The notes beneath the pieces were generated by a model. That model made no database searches, was not told the origin of the DNA, and saw only the letters and a list, made by a program, of their open reading frames with translations. The position numbers and the translations under genes are program-made. From positions 1 to 52,344 of the forward strand of contig JABFSR010000210.1 of the NCBI GenBank assembly GCA_013140495.1: a stretch of DNA of 52,344 nucleotides, in the 5' to 3' direction. This DNA is from Verrucomicrobiota bacterium. Its GTDB lineage: Bacteria; Verrucomicrobiota; Verrucomicrobiia; Limisphaerales; JADLHS01. Positions 43,400 to 52,104 of the stretch are shown here, piece by piece; the stretch's first letter is position 1; each line of letters starts with the position of its first letter.

Positions 43400-44353
43400 A
43401 TGAAACCTTCCGTGACCCGCAAACTCGCAACCCGGGCGAAGTCATCAGGACGAAAATCCGCCCCCGGCCCCTCCGGCAAGATTCATCCCGTGGTGATCTA
43501 TCCCTACCGGCAACCCGAAGATTACTCCGACCTCAAGCTGCTTTACCAATTGATCGCCCGGCTCAACCGGGAGAAGGACGTTTATGCCCGCCCGCTCACG
43601 GTGATTGATCGCAAGACACATTTTGCCAACGAGGACAACAAATCATTCCGCGAGTTCCGGACGAGAACCGTTGCCCGGCACTCGGACATTCTGGATACAT
43701 GGGGCGTGGACACCTGCCAGACGTGGTACTCCGGGTTGGGCGCGGCGTTTGAACGCGGCGGGCCGGAGGATGTGTATTGGTTGATCCCCGGCGATTTCAA
43801 TTACGGCACGAAGATGGGCCAGGAGGTATTGAGCCGGTTGCACGATCTGCCGGAGATTTGTCAGGAGCTGCAACAGGACTTGTGCATCGGCGAGATTGCG
43901 ACGGATCACAACAACTCCAAGCAACTCATTGATACCTACGGAACCTTCGCTCTGCTTTACAACTGGTTTCCCACCGAGGCGCAGGCCATTCGTGAGTACA
44001 CCGAACGCCCGCGCTCCGAGTTTTTTGCCGTGCGCCACGGTTTTCTGCGTGAAGTGCTGCGCCACCGTTGGTTTGCCTATGAGCAGACAGTGGTCATGCT
44101 GTTGCACGCCGTCTTCGACAACAAACACATCAGCCGGTTCTTCGTCGGCAACATTTCCGACCTGCCTACTGGGCGCGATTCCCTCGCCTCGGCGATGCAA
44201 CAGGTGGATCGCACCGAGCGTGTTTTGAAATTGTTATGGAAAGAACGGAATCAACCGCAGGCTGGCTGGAGCGAACAGTATCGCGTGCTGGAAGAGCGGT
44301 CGGAGCAGGTTCGCCGGACGGCGCATGTGATCTTCCAAAATCTTTTAGGCTGA
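43400..44353 (+). CDS. Soluble protein of unknown function upstream of a CBM48 protein
   Basis: From ATG 43400 the product has 317 residues with a basic N-terminus (KLATRAKSSGRKS). I do not recognise the family. Visible features: HPVVIYPYRQPEDYSDLKLL (first strand and helix), PEDVYWLIPGDFNYG near residue 125, and a helical second half (ATDHNNSKQLIDTYGTFALL, FLREVLRHRWFAYEQTVVML). The alternating early part may be a Rossmann-like or glycosyltransferase-like domain, but no catalytic motif is clear. The CBM48 gene starts 16 bases after its stop, so they are likely co-transcribed and functionally linked. Confidence 0.72.
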   Translation: MKPSVTRKLATRAKSSGRKSAPGPSGKIHPVVIYPYRQPEDYSDLKLLYQLIARLNREKDVYARPLTVIDRKTHFANEDNKSFREFRTRTVARHSDILDTWGVDTCQTWYSGLGAAFERGGPEDVYWLIPGDFNYGTKMGQEVLSRLHDLPEICQELQQDLCIGEIATDHNNSKQLIDTYGTFALLYNWFPTEAQAIREYTERPRSEFFAVRHGFLREVLRHRWFAYEQTVVMLLHAVFDNKHISRFFVGNISDLPTGRDSLASAMQQVDRTERVLKLLWKERNQPQAGWSEQYRVLEERSEQVRRTAHVIFQNLLG

Positions 44354-44369
44354 CAATTTTACCCTTTCT

Positions 44370-44660
44370 ATGAGCTACTCCCGATATGGTGCGCCACCCA
44401 ACACACGGGCCGTTAATTTCATGTGCATTGCGCCAGAGGCTCAACACGTCACCATGGTCGGTGATTTCAATCAATGGAGCCCGACGTCACATCCCATGAA
44501 ACAAATGCCGGACAAAACCTGGTTGATCATGGTGGAACTCAAGCATGGGCATCATCGTTACGCTTTTCTGGTGGATGGCCAGTTGACGTTGGACCCCCGG
44601 GCAATGGGCGTCGCCCGGAACGACCAGAACGAACGCGTCTCGCTCGTGCCGGTCAGTTGA
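44370..44660 (+). CDS. CBM48 glycogen-binding domain protein
   Basis: This 96-residue protein is a single CBM48/isoamylase N-terminal domain. RAVNFMCIAPEAQHVTMVGD and FNQWSPTSHPM are the typical starting strands, and HGHHRYAFLVDGQLTLDP is the family end. It resembles AMPK-beta glycogen-binding modules: the W in NQW and the later conserved tryptophan in KTWLIMV are in place. There is no catalytic domain. It would target a partner to glycogen or another alpha-glucan; the likely partner is the unrecognised protein just upstream. Confidence 0.87.
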   Translation: MSYSRYGAPPNTRAVNFMCIAPEAQHVTMVGDFNQWSPTSHPMKQMPDKTWLIMVELKHGHHRYAFLVDGQLTLDPRAMGVARNDQNERVSLVPVS

Positions 44661-44815
44661 AAACCTTCATCGCGGGTGTGCTACCAATTGTGGCGGCAGA
44701 AGTCTCTGTTCAACATCTGGCTGAAATGAATCCAGAATTTGCCCATGCAGAAATGTTGGTGTTGATTGGCATGATCGCGATTGCAAAACATTTCCGCTGG
44801 CTGCAACTGGACTGA
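44657..44815 (+). CDS. Possible small protein, TTG start
   Basis: A 52-residue frame starts at a TTG overlapping the CBM48 stop (TTGA) and reads MKTFIAGVLPIVAAEVSVQH onward. It has two weakly hydrophobic stretches. The coupling position is suggestive, but nothing else supports it. The remaining bases to the argD start contain no clear gene or promoter. Confidence 0.2.
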   Translation: MKTFIAGVLPIVAAEVSVQHLAEMNPEFAHAEMLVLIGMIAIAKHFRWLQLD

Positions 44816-44923
44816 GCTGTCTGGTTTCCCAGGCTGAGAAGTGAATTGCGGTTTGCAATATAGGATTTACGATTTGCCTGCGAATCCACGTTGGATTCGC
44901 GAACAGCAAATCCGGTTCAGCAG

Positions 44924-46222
44924 ATGAAAGAAATTGTTCCGCAGCCGCCAGCAATCGTCCGAAACCAGTTCGAGACGATTCGTGAATTGTTCAGCAAGTA
45001 CGTCGTGCCCAGTTACGGGCGCTACGAACTGGCGTTGAGCCACGGCTACGGCAGTCATGTTTTCGACGTTCACGGCAGGCGCTATCTGGATCTCGGTGGC
45101 GGCATCGCAGTCTGTTCGCTTGGGCACGCACATCCTGCCATCACCGAGGCGCTCCTTGAACAGTCGCAGAAGCTCGTTCACGTCTCCAACCTCTACTACC
45201 AGGAGCCGCAAGGCAGGCTCGCACAAGCGCTGGTGCAATTCGTCGGTCCGGGCAAAATGTTTTTCAGCAACAGCGGTGCGGAATCCAACGAAGGGCTTTT
45301 CAAACTCGCCCGCAAATTCGGTCACAACGAGGGCCGGTTTGAAATTCTTACCACGGTCAATTCGTTCCACGGACGGACGCTGGCGGGCATCGCTGCCACG
45401 GGACAGGACAAAATCAAGAAGGGGTTCGAGCCGATGACGCCTGGCTTCCGACATGTGCCGTTCAACGATGTCGAAGCGATGCGCAACGCCATTTCGCCTG
45501 CGACAGTTGCCATCATGGTGGAAGGCATCCAGGGCGAAGGTGGGGTCACTCCCGCCACGGCTGAGTATCTACTTGGCCTGCGTGCGTTGTGCGATGAGAA
45601 AAAGCTGCTTCTCCTCATGGACAGCGTCCAGTGTGGACATTTTCGCAGCGGCAGGTTTCAGAGTTTCCAACGAATCCTTGAAAACCTGGAACCCGGAACA
45701 TCGAACTCGGAACCGTTTCTGCCCGACGGTATCTCGATGGCGAAATCTCTCGGCGGCGGATTTCCGATGGGTGCATTCTGGATTCGCGAACCGTACGCAG
45801 ACCTGTTGAGCGCCGGCACGCATGGCACAACTTACGGTGGATCACCGTTGGCATGTGCGGTTGCATCGAAGATTCTTCAAGTGATCGAGCGCGAGAAGCT
45901 GGCAGACAACGCGCGTGATACTGGCAATTTCCTCAAGCAGGGACTGGATCAGCTTGCCAAGGAGTTTCCCGCCGTTGTCCGGGGCGGTCGCGGTTTGGGA
46001 CTCATGCTTGGGCTCGAACTAGTGCCCGAAATTCCTTCGCTCAAAGTGGAAGGCAAGCTGCAATCGGCGGTGTTTGTTGCAAAGTTACAGGAAGCGGGCG
46101 TGCTGATGATTCCCGCCGGCGCGAACGTGCTCCGCCTGCTGCCCGCGCTCAACCTCACGCTCTCCGAGGCGCAGGAAGGCTTGCAGATCATTGAGTCCGT
46201 GATTGCGAAGCTGGCTGCATGA
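44924..46222 (+). CDS. argD: Acetylornithine aminotransferase (class III, PLP)
   Basis: From ATG 44924 the product has 432 residues, slightly long for ArgD. Motifs: SNSGAESNEGLFKLARKFG, NSFHGRTLAGIAATG, the PLP aspartate in LLLLMDSVQCG (D233; the usual DEVQ reads DSVQ), and the Schiff-base lysine K274 in SMAKSLGGGFPMGAFW. It makes N-acetylornithine from the semialdehyde in arginine synthesis. A 14-residue insert (251-264, ILENLEPGTSNSEP) lies just before the lysine region. argF follows after 40 bases. Related ornithine or 4-aminobutyrate transaminases are alternatives, but argF next door favours ArgD. Confidence 0.87.
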   Translation: MKEIVPQPPAIVRNQFETIRELFSKYVVPSYGRYELALSHGYGSHVFDVHGRRYLDLGGGIAVCSLGHAHPAITEALLEQSQKLVHVSNLYYQEPQGRLAQALVQFVGPGKMFFSNSGAESNEGLFKLARKFGHNEGRFEILTTVNSFHGRTLAGIAATGQDKIKKGFEPMTPGFRHVPFNDVEAMRNAISPATVAIMVEGIQGEGGVTPATAEYLLGLRALCDEKKLLLLMDSVQCGHFRSGRFQSFQRILENLEPGTSNSEPFLPDGISMAKSLGGGFPMGAFWIREPYADLLSAGTHGTTYGGSPLACAVASKILQVIEREKLADNARDTGNFLKQGLDQLAKEFPAVVRGGRGLGLMLGLELVPEIPSLKVEGKLQSAVFVAKLQEAGVLMIPAGANVLRLLPALNLTLSEAQEGLQIIESVIAKLAA

Positions 46223-46262
46223 TAGTATTGAACTGTCCTTTGGAACATTTCCTGACGCGAAG

Positions 46263-47159
46263 ATGAAAAACCTTCTCAGCATTGAAAAGCTTGCACGGGC
46301 GGACATGGAACGCATCCTGGCCGACGCGGTGGTGATGAAACGCGAACGCAACCGGCATAAGTCCCAACCGCTCGCAGGCCAGACCTGGGCGCTGCTTTTT
46401 TCGAAATCATCCACGCGGACACGCATATCATTTGAAGTCGGTGTCACCGAACTTGGCGGACGTCCGATGTTTCTGAGCGCGGCGGACATCCAGCTCGGTC
46501 GCGGTGAACCCATCAAGGACACGGCGCGAGTCATGGGCCGCATGTTGCACGGCGCGGTGTTTCGTACCTACGCCCAAAGCGACGTGGAGGAGTTCGCGAA
46601 ATACTCGGGCATCCCGACGATCAACGCGCTGACAGATGCGGAACACCCTTGCCAGATTCTCGCCGACATCCAGACGATCCAGGAAAAGCTTGGCAGCATC
46701 GCAGGAAAGGTTGTCACATTCGTCGGCGACGGTGCGTGCAATGTTCCGGTGTCGTGGATGTTTGCGGCCGCGAAGCTGGGATTCGAACTGCGCATTGCCT
46801 CGCCGAAAAGATTTCAACCGTCTGCGGCGTTGCTCAAACGTGCGAACGGACAAATCATCTGCACGGAAGATTTGAAGGCTGCGGCCCGCGGAGCAGACGT
46901 GCTCTATACGGACGTGTGGGTTTCAATGGGCAAGGAAGCGGAGTCCGCAACGCGCATCAAGGCGCTCAAGGGCTATCAGATCAATCAATCACTCGTCAAG
47001 CTCGCCAAACCGGGTGCACTCGTCATGCACTGCCTGCCCGCATATCGCGGCAAGGAGATTGATGACGCAACGTTCGAGGCGAATGCGCAGACGATTTTCG
47101 ATCAAGCCGAGAACCGGTTGCATGTGCAAAAAGCGGTGTTGAAATGGGCGGTGTCGTGA
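46263..47159 (+). CDS. argF: Ornithine carbamoyltransferase
   Basis: From ATG 46263 the product has 298 residues. The carbamoyl-phosphate site is FSKSSTRTRISFEVG, with the STRTR signature. NALTDAEHPCQILADIQTI contains the HPxQ motif, and the ornithine-binding loop ends in MHCLPAYRG (HCLP). DVWVSMG marks the second-domain site. It forms citrulline from ornithine and carbamoyl phosphate. Length is normal. It follows argD and is followed, with a four-base GTGA overlap, by a pilin-like protein. The carbamoyltransferase identity is firm. Confidence 0.93.
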   Translation: MKNLLSIEKLARADMERILADAVVMKRERNRHKSQPLAGQTWALLFSKSSTRTRISFEVGVTELGGRPMFLSAADIQLGRGEPIKDTARVMGRMLHGAVFRTYAQSDVEEFAKYSGIPTINALTDAEHPCQILADIQTIQEKLGSIAGKVVTFVGDGACNVPVSWMFAAAKLGFELRIASPKRFQPSAALLKRANGQIICTEDLKAAARGADVLYTDVWVSMGKEAESATRIKALKGYQINQSLVKLAKPGALVMHCLPAYRGKEIDDATFEANAQTIFDQAENRLHVQKAVLKWAVS

Positions 47160-47806
47160 GCGTTCAAACAGGGAGCGAAACGAAGCCCCCATGGGCGCTT
47201 CGGAAGAAACTGAAGATTGCGTTGGTCATCGCAGTGCTGGTCATCGGCGGAACGTGGGTCTGGTTTCGGATGACGTATCCGTATGGAGTCAGTCATTGTT
47301 GTTCAAAAGGAATCAGCCTCGGTTTGAGAATGTATGCAGAAGATCATCAAGGGTTATTCCCAAGTGGGAAATCCTCACCGGAGTCGTCGTTTAGTCTCCT
47401 TTACACGAACTACGAGCCAAGCTTGTACACACTTCGAGGAAAGAATATTCCATTGAAGCTCGCACAGGCTGCATGGGATAAGGATCACGAACTCGGGCCG
47501 CAATCCTGCGGCTGGCATTATGTGGAGGGCCTGCGAGTTGACGACGATTCAGAAATTGCTATCGCATGGGATAAAGCCTGGGGGCTCGGCCATAATGGTC
47601 AACGCATTCGAGGTTTTGCCCATGAAGTGGCCTTCCTTGATGGTTCAACCAAAGGCATTGCGCTGAAAGAGTGGCCCAAGTTCGCAATGGAACAACGGGA
47701 GAAACTTGCCAAGGTTATTGCGTCACGGACCAATGGCGCACCACCTATCCGTTGGAGTGATGAGGATACGCTGGGCACGAACTGGTTTCCTTTGCCCAAG
47801 CGCTAA
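47156..47806 (+). CDS. Membrane protein resembling the globular part of H-x9-DG pseudopilins
   Basis: The start is either GTG 47156 (GTGA overlap with argF, 216 residues) or ATG 47144. One membrane segment, KIALVIAVLVIGGTWVWFR, follows a basic N-terminus. The protein then has features of verrucomicrobial pseudopilin globular domains: CSKGISLGLRMYAEDHQGLF and HEVAFLDGSTKGI. It lacks the prepilin G/FTLIE cleavage segment, so it is not a typical pseudopilin. Its coupling to argF is unexpected. No function can be assigned. Confidence 0.65.
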   Translation: MSVQTGSETKPPWALRKKLKIALVIAVLVIGGTWVWFRMTYPYGVSHCCSKGISLGLRMYAEDHQGLFPSGKSSPESSFSLLYTNYEPSLYTLRGKNIPLKLAQAAWDKDHELGPQSCGWHYVEGLRVDDDSEIAIAWDKAWGLGHNGQRIRGFAHEVAFLDGSTKGIALKEWPKFAMEQREKLAKVIASRTNGAPPIRWSDEDTLGTNWFPLPKR

Positions 47807-47845
47807 TTTACACGATGGCGCGACGTAGGACATCTGCGCCGCACA

Positions 47846-48643
47846 TCATGCCGCCGCGTAGAGGCGCAGATACTTCACCGCCACTTTCAAATCCTTCGGC
47901 CACTCGGCGGTTATGGTGATGGTCTCGCCGGTGACGGGATGTTGTAGCGCGAGTTGTTCGGCATGAATGGTCACACGAGCCAGGAGCGCCCGTTCCTCGC
48001 GGCCTGGCTTGAGCCGGTAGTCCTTCTTGAGATTTGAGAGCCAGAGCGGCTTGCCGCCGTAAAGTTCGTCGCCGACGATCCGCAGGCCGACGTTGCAGAG
48101 GTGAACGCGAATCTGGTGTGTGCGGTCAGTGAGCGGGAGACACCGAAGCAATGTCTGGCGCTGAAATCTTTCCATCACTTCAACCTTCGTCTGCGCCTGC
48201 TTGCCGTTATGAGGATCAACCCTCATCTGACCTGGCTTCGCCAGATGCGGCCCGATTTTGGCATTGATGGAAAAGCTGTTTTCAGGAGGGCTGCCGTGTG
48301 TCAGGGCGATGTATTGCCTGACGGGTTTCTCCGTGCCAAACAGGTCAGCCAGTGCGAGGAAGGCAGGCTTGTTCTTGGCGAGCAAGATTACGCCGCTGGT
48401 ATCAACATCAAGCCGGTGCGCGTTGCTGAGGTACGTCAGATTGCGTTCAACAGTCCAAGGTTTCTTGTCTGCGATGGCTGCGTGGAGCAGTTTCATCAGG
48501 TTTGGCAGCCCGGTATTGTCACCTTCGGGTGACGAAAGCAGACCGGTCGGTTTGTCCAAGGCAAGCAAGTGTTCGTCCTCGAAGAGAACGGGGATTTCCC
48601 AGAACTCCTTGGTGGCGGGCGAGGATAGTTTGATGACTTTCAT
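47846..48643 (-). CDS. RluA-type RNA pseudouridine synthase
   Basis: From ATG 48643 the product has 265 residues. The synthase domain contains VLFEDEHLLALDKPTGLLSS, the catalytic motif NAHRLDVDTSGVILLAK (aspartate of HRLD), QYIALTHGSPP, and RTHQIRVHLCNVGLRIVGDE. It converts uridine to pseudouridine in rRNA or tRNA. The N-terminal S4 domain found in RluC and RluD is absent, as in RluA or TruC types. Which RNA site it modifies cannot be told. Convergent with the pilin-like gene. Confidence 0.9.
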   Translation of the reverse strand: MKVIKLSSPATKEFWEIPVLFEDEHLLALDKPTGLLSSPEGDNTGLPNLMKLLHAAIADKKPWTVERNLTYLSNAHRLDVDTSGVILLAKNKPAFLALADLFGTEKPVRQYIALTHGSPPENSFSINAKIGPHLAKPGQMRVDPHNGKQAQTKVEVMERFQRQTLLRCLPLTDRTHQIRVHLCNVGLRIVGDELYGGKPLWLSNLKKDYRLKPGREERALLARVTIHAEQLALQHPVTGETITITAEWPKDLKVAVKYLRLYAAA

Positions 48644-48710
48644 GTGCGAACAGGCGGATGCGCAACGGACATCGCACACTGCTGACGCATTCTGAATGCG
48701 CGGGCCGCCC

Positions 48711-50387
48711 CTACTTGCGTGCGCCGCTCATCTGCTGTTGCGGCTGGCGCATCAGTGGTGTGTCGCGAAGTCCGACAGTGGCTTCGCGCTGGAACCATTC
48801 CTGAAAGGCATCGTTGTGCAACGCCTGCTGGGCGGCCTTGGTGAAGCCGGGCAGATCGGCGCGCATCTTTGTCTCGTTGAGCGGCAGCCGGGACTTCACA
48901 TGAACGACGAACCCACCATCACCCGTGGGTACAAAGATGCTCACATTGCCGGGTTGGGTGCTGAACGCAGCCTGTTTGAAACGATTCAACTCGACGCGCT
49001 TTTCGATGTCTTCGAGCTTGCGTGTGCTGCGCGAGAAGGGTGCGGGAGAAACAGGCGTCTGCTTTGCCTCATCACAGATGGCGGCGAATGTTTTTCCGGC
49101 GATCAATCCGTTTGTGGCGGCAACTTGAAACGCGCTGCCCTCGTTGCGGGCAGCGACTGCGGCTTCGGCAAATTGATAATCGCGTGCGACGCGTTCGCGC
49201 ACGGATTCGAATGGTGGACTCTCGCTGGGCAATCGTCGGGCCAGTCCAAAAACATAAGCAGCGTCGTTGCCTATCACAGGTTCGGTAACCGGATCCTGGG
49301 GAGTCAGTGCAAAAACCGCCTGCATGACGTTCGCATTCACGTCGAACTCGGATGACGGCTCCTGGCCGCTGAGCGGCTGGCTGACTTTCGCGGTCAAGCC
49401 GCTTTCCTTTGCGAAAGAGGCAAGCGTCGTCGTGGTCGGGGAGTTGGAGGTGACATTGTAGAGACCGGTAGCGAAGACATTGGCGTTGCTGCCTGCGAGC
49501 TTGGCGGACTCATCCATCAGAATCTTTTCCCGTACTTTGGCCTTTGCCTCGGCGGGAGATTTTGCCTCGGAGAAATAATTTGTGCCGAGACGCTGGTAGT
49601 TGGCCTCGATGATTTCAGCAAGATTTGTCAGACCAAGCATGAATTGATTGAACTGATTGGTGTAGTCCGTGAAGGGGAACTTGACGTAGGTGACCTGGAC
49701 GCGTTCCGGGATGCGGTACTCGGCCATGTAATTCGTGTAAAACTCGGCGAGTTTTTCAGGCGGGGCCGTTGCGGACTTGAGATGATTGGACAATGAAAAG
49801 AACACGACCTGGGCACTGATCTCGGTATTGTCGCGGGCGTAGAGCGCCTGGATTTCCTGTGGAGGGAGAAGATCACCGCCGATGCCTGCCACGGTGATGA
49901 GCTGTTGCACTCCCATCTCGTGAGCGGTGAGTCTTTGGAAATCCGCCACGGTCGCTCCGCCAGAGGCGAGCACCTTCTTGGCAAAATCATCCAGCGACAT
50001 CGGCTGGCCGCGCGAGATGCGGCGGATGCGGTCTCCCGCCATGCGCGCCGCCAGATCGTCGCTGATGTAGATGCCGAGATCCTCCATCTTCCGGGCGAGG
50101 AAGATGCGCTGATAGGCGTCGCGCTGTTCGTCGTAGCCGAACTTTTTGCCCGCAACTTCCGGCCATTCACCGCCTGAACTGAAGAAGAAGGCGAGGCGGG
50201 CTTCCTGAGCTGCATTATGGTATTCCCGTTCGCTGATGGCGCGTCCGCCGATGCTGCCGTAGTTGTAGCCGCCGCGCGATTTGTCGCCACGGGTGCCCTG
50301 CGCGCCCCAATAGACGAATGTGACAATGATGGCTGCGATGATGACCCACCACAGACTTTTCGAGTGCTTACGTATCGTTCCAAACAT
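48711..50387 (-). CDS. Membrane-anchored PpiD/SurA-like periplasmic chaperone
   Basis: From ATG 50387 the product has 558 residues and starts MFGTIRKHSKSLWWVIIAAI, a PpiD-type N-terminal membrane anchor (residues 10-30). A SurA_N-like helical domain follows (AISEREYHNAAQEARLAFFF, QRIFLARKMEDLGIYISDDL). Then a degenerate parvulin-like segment (QPLSGQEPSSEFDVNANVMQ, AVFALTPQDPVTEPVIGNDA) and a second helical part (VVHVKSRLPLNETKMRADLP). PpiD-like proteins help outer-membrane and periplasmic proteins fold. Isomerase activity is doubtful because the parvulin signature is weak. Confidence 0.82.
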   Translation of the reverse strand: MFGTIRKHSKSLWWVIIAAIIVTFVYWGAQGTRGDKSRGGYNYGSIGGRAISEREYHNAAQEARLAFFFSSGGEWPEVAGKKFGYDEQRDAYQRIFLARKMEDLGIYISDDLAARMAGDRIRRISRGQPMSLDDFAKKVLASGGATVADFQRLTAHEMGVQQLITVAGIGGDLLPPQEIQALYARDNTEISAQVVFFSLSNHLKSATAPPEKLAEFYTNYMAEYRIPERVQVTYVKFPFTDYTNQFNQFMLGLTNLAEIIEANYQRLGTNYFSEAKSPAEAKAKVREKILMDESAKLAGSNANVFATGLYNVTSNSPTTTTLASFAKESGLTAKVSQPLSGQEPSSEFDVNANVMQAVFALTPQDPVTEPVIGNDAAYVFGLARRLPSESPPFESVRERVARDYQFAEAAVAARNEGSAFQVAATNGLIAGKTFAAICDEAKQTPVSPAPFSRSTRKLEDIEKRVELNRFKQAAFSTQPGNVSIFVPTGDGGFVVHVKSRLPLNETKMRADLPGFTKAAQQALHNDAFQEWFQREATVGLRDTPLMRQPQQQMSGARK

Positions 50388-50555
50388 AAATTTGCTGGTG
50401 CAAAGGTGCGAACCGTAACCGGCATTGGCCTGCCGGGTCAAACGCAAAAATCTGCGTTCAATGGACAAATCATGAGGGCTTGCCACCAAAAACCTGCTGG
50501 CAGTGACCTCACCAGCCCGGAAATCGGGTGCGGACCCCATTGCTGAAATGCGCGA

Positions 50556-51503
50556 TTACTTCACCCGCGCGGCTTTCGTAATTTCCTCCGCGAGTTCATC
50601 GCTCGTCCACTCATTGTTGGTGATGATTTTCCGGATCCGGCCGGCGGCGTCCACAACCACCGTCCGCAGGTTGTGATTTGGCAATGCGCCCGGAGCGTCG
50701 CGCTGTACAACGAGACCGAGTTGATCGCCCAATGTGGTGATTTCGACGGGAGAACCCGTGGCAATGGTCCAATGCGCCGGTTTGTAACCGTTCCTCTCGC
50801 CATACGCGCGAAGAATTTCCGGTGTGTCGAATTCGGGATCAATGGTCAGCGAAAGCAAATGCCAGTTGGTCGGCGCATTCGCATTGGCGGGAAGTTTTCG
50901 CTGCGTTTCCTCGAACCGGCTCATCATGCGCGGACAGAACAGCGGGAAAGGGCAACGCGTGAACACAAACGTGATGGCCAGCGCGCGTCCTCGAAATTCA
51001 CCAAGGCTCACCGCCTTGCCAAGCTGATTGGTGAAGCGATAATCCGGCAGAGCGTCGCCGACAGCGAGCGGGTCAACATCACGGACAATGCGGATGCCCG
51101 GGGGCAAAACTGGTGATGCAGGCTGTTCAGATGATGATGCAACCGTCGTAACTGGAGAGTTGGTTGTCGAAGCAATTTTCCGGACCTGATCAATCCAGCC
51201 ATCCGTATCAGTGACCCATAGTCGGAACGCGACCACGTCACCAGCCTTCAACCCCCGGAGTTCTTTCGAGTCCCGCACTTCAAACGGCATCGTCATGGCC
51301 TGCATGTAACCCGGAATCTCCTCGTGCTTGATGCGCACGGTTTTTCCGTCGGCTTCAATCTCCTTGATCAAACCGAACGCCTGGTAGCTGTGGAAATTCG
51401 TTTGAGAGACAGGTGGCAACGCTTGTAAGGGTGCCGGAGCGGGAGGATTCACCCCGCAACCCGCCAGCAACGAAATCCAAGTCAGCAACAACACACGCCA
51501 CAT
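50556..51503 (-). CDS. CusF-like copper-binding domain fused to SCO protein, lipoprotein
   Basis: This 315-residue protein starts MWRVLLLTWISLLAGCGVNP, with lipobox LAGC (Cys16). Residues 42-110 match the CusF/copper-binding domain (RIKHEEIPGYMQAMTMPFEV, with Met residues for metal). Residues 145-312 match SCO1/SenC: FTRCPFPLFCPRM contains the metal cysteines C184 and C190 spaced by five residues instead of three, and H277 is the third ligand in PNHNLRTVVV. SCO proteins deliver copper to cytochrome oxidase. The fusion suggests copper capture and transfer in one chain. It follows no partner gene on this strand. Confidence 0.9.
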   Translation of the reverse strand: MWRVLLLTWISLLAGCGVNPPAPAPLQALPPVSQTNFHSYQAFGLIKEIEADGKTVRIKHEEIPGYMQAMTMPFEVRDSKELRGLKAGDVVAFRLWVTDTDGWIDQVRKIASTTNSPVTTVASSSEQPASPVLPPGIRIVRDVDPLAVGDALPDYRFTNQLGKAVSLGEFRGRALAITFVFTRCPFPLFCPRMMSRFEETQRKLPANANAPTNWHLLSLTIDPEFDTPEILRAYGERNGYKPAHWTIATGSPVEITTLGDQLGLVVQRDAPGALPNHNLRTVVVDAAGRIRKIITNNEWTSDELAEEITKAARVK

Positions 51504-51698
51504 GCAGGGAGGTTGCCGTAAAAGTCATCGTGCTGGCAAGTCGCGCGACGGAAACGTGCTGGGACAGTGCGTCTCACCTGTCCTTCCGAACACCGCAACT
51601 CCCGCAATTTCTGGTCACGCACAAAGCACAACGCATCACGGTTCGGCATCACGTTTGGCTTGTGGCATCGCCCTCTGTCTGGTCTGCTGCAATTCCAC
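51504..51698. promoter_or_regulatory. Divergent promoter region between the SCO and L7Ae-like genes
   Basis: These 195 bases lie between divergent starts. Both promoters should be here. No clear consensus boxes or operator repeats were identified by eye. Confidence 0.35.
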
Positions 51699-52061
51699 AT
51701 GAGTGATGAAGTTTCCACCAAACCCGTCGAGCGATTGTTTCCCTTTGCCCTGCGCGCGCGGGTGCTGATCGTGGGTCGCGACACTCTGAGCCGCAGCAAA
51801 AGCCGGCTGCATTTTCTTCTCATCACACACGACCTCTCGGAAAACAGCCGCGCTCAGGTCCTGAAAGACTTCGCCCACTACCCGGTGGTGGAACATTACT
51901 CGGAAGCTGATTTGGAAAAGTATTTCGCTGTCAAAGGAACGAAAGTTCTTGGCTTTGCAAAGTCCGGCCTTGCGCAATCCATCTACGCGGAATTGAAACA
52001 GCACCGGATCAACCGACCTGTCGAGAAGGTCAAGGATTCAGAGTCGCCCCCGGCGGCGTGA
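51699..52061 (+). CDS. L7Ae/L30e-like ribosomal or K-turn RNA-binding protein
   Basis: From ATG 51699 the product has 120 residues. ARVLIVGRDTLSRSKSRLHF, LLITHDLSENSRAQVLKDFA, VVEHYSEADLEKYFAVKG and KVLGFAKSGLAQSIYAELKQ fit the L7Ae/L30e fold. This is the group of bacterial YlxQ-like proteins that bind kink-turn RNA, although the match is by pattern only. A longer frame to 51567 adds unrelated residues. YlxQ genes usually sit near nusA and infB; here the neighbour is a divergent SCO gene, so the cellular role is open. Confidence 0.68.
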   Translation: MSDEVSTKPVERLFPFALRARVLIVGRDTLSRSKSRLHFLLITHDLSENSRAQVLKDFAHYPVVEHYSEADLEKYFAVKGTKVLGFAKSGLAQSIYAELKQHRINRPVEKVKDSESPPAA

Positions 52062-52104
52062 GAAACGATTTCTGGCCGGCAACCGTTTCTGCCGCGAACA
52101 ATTT

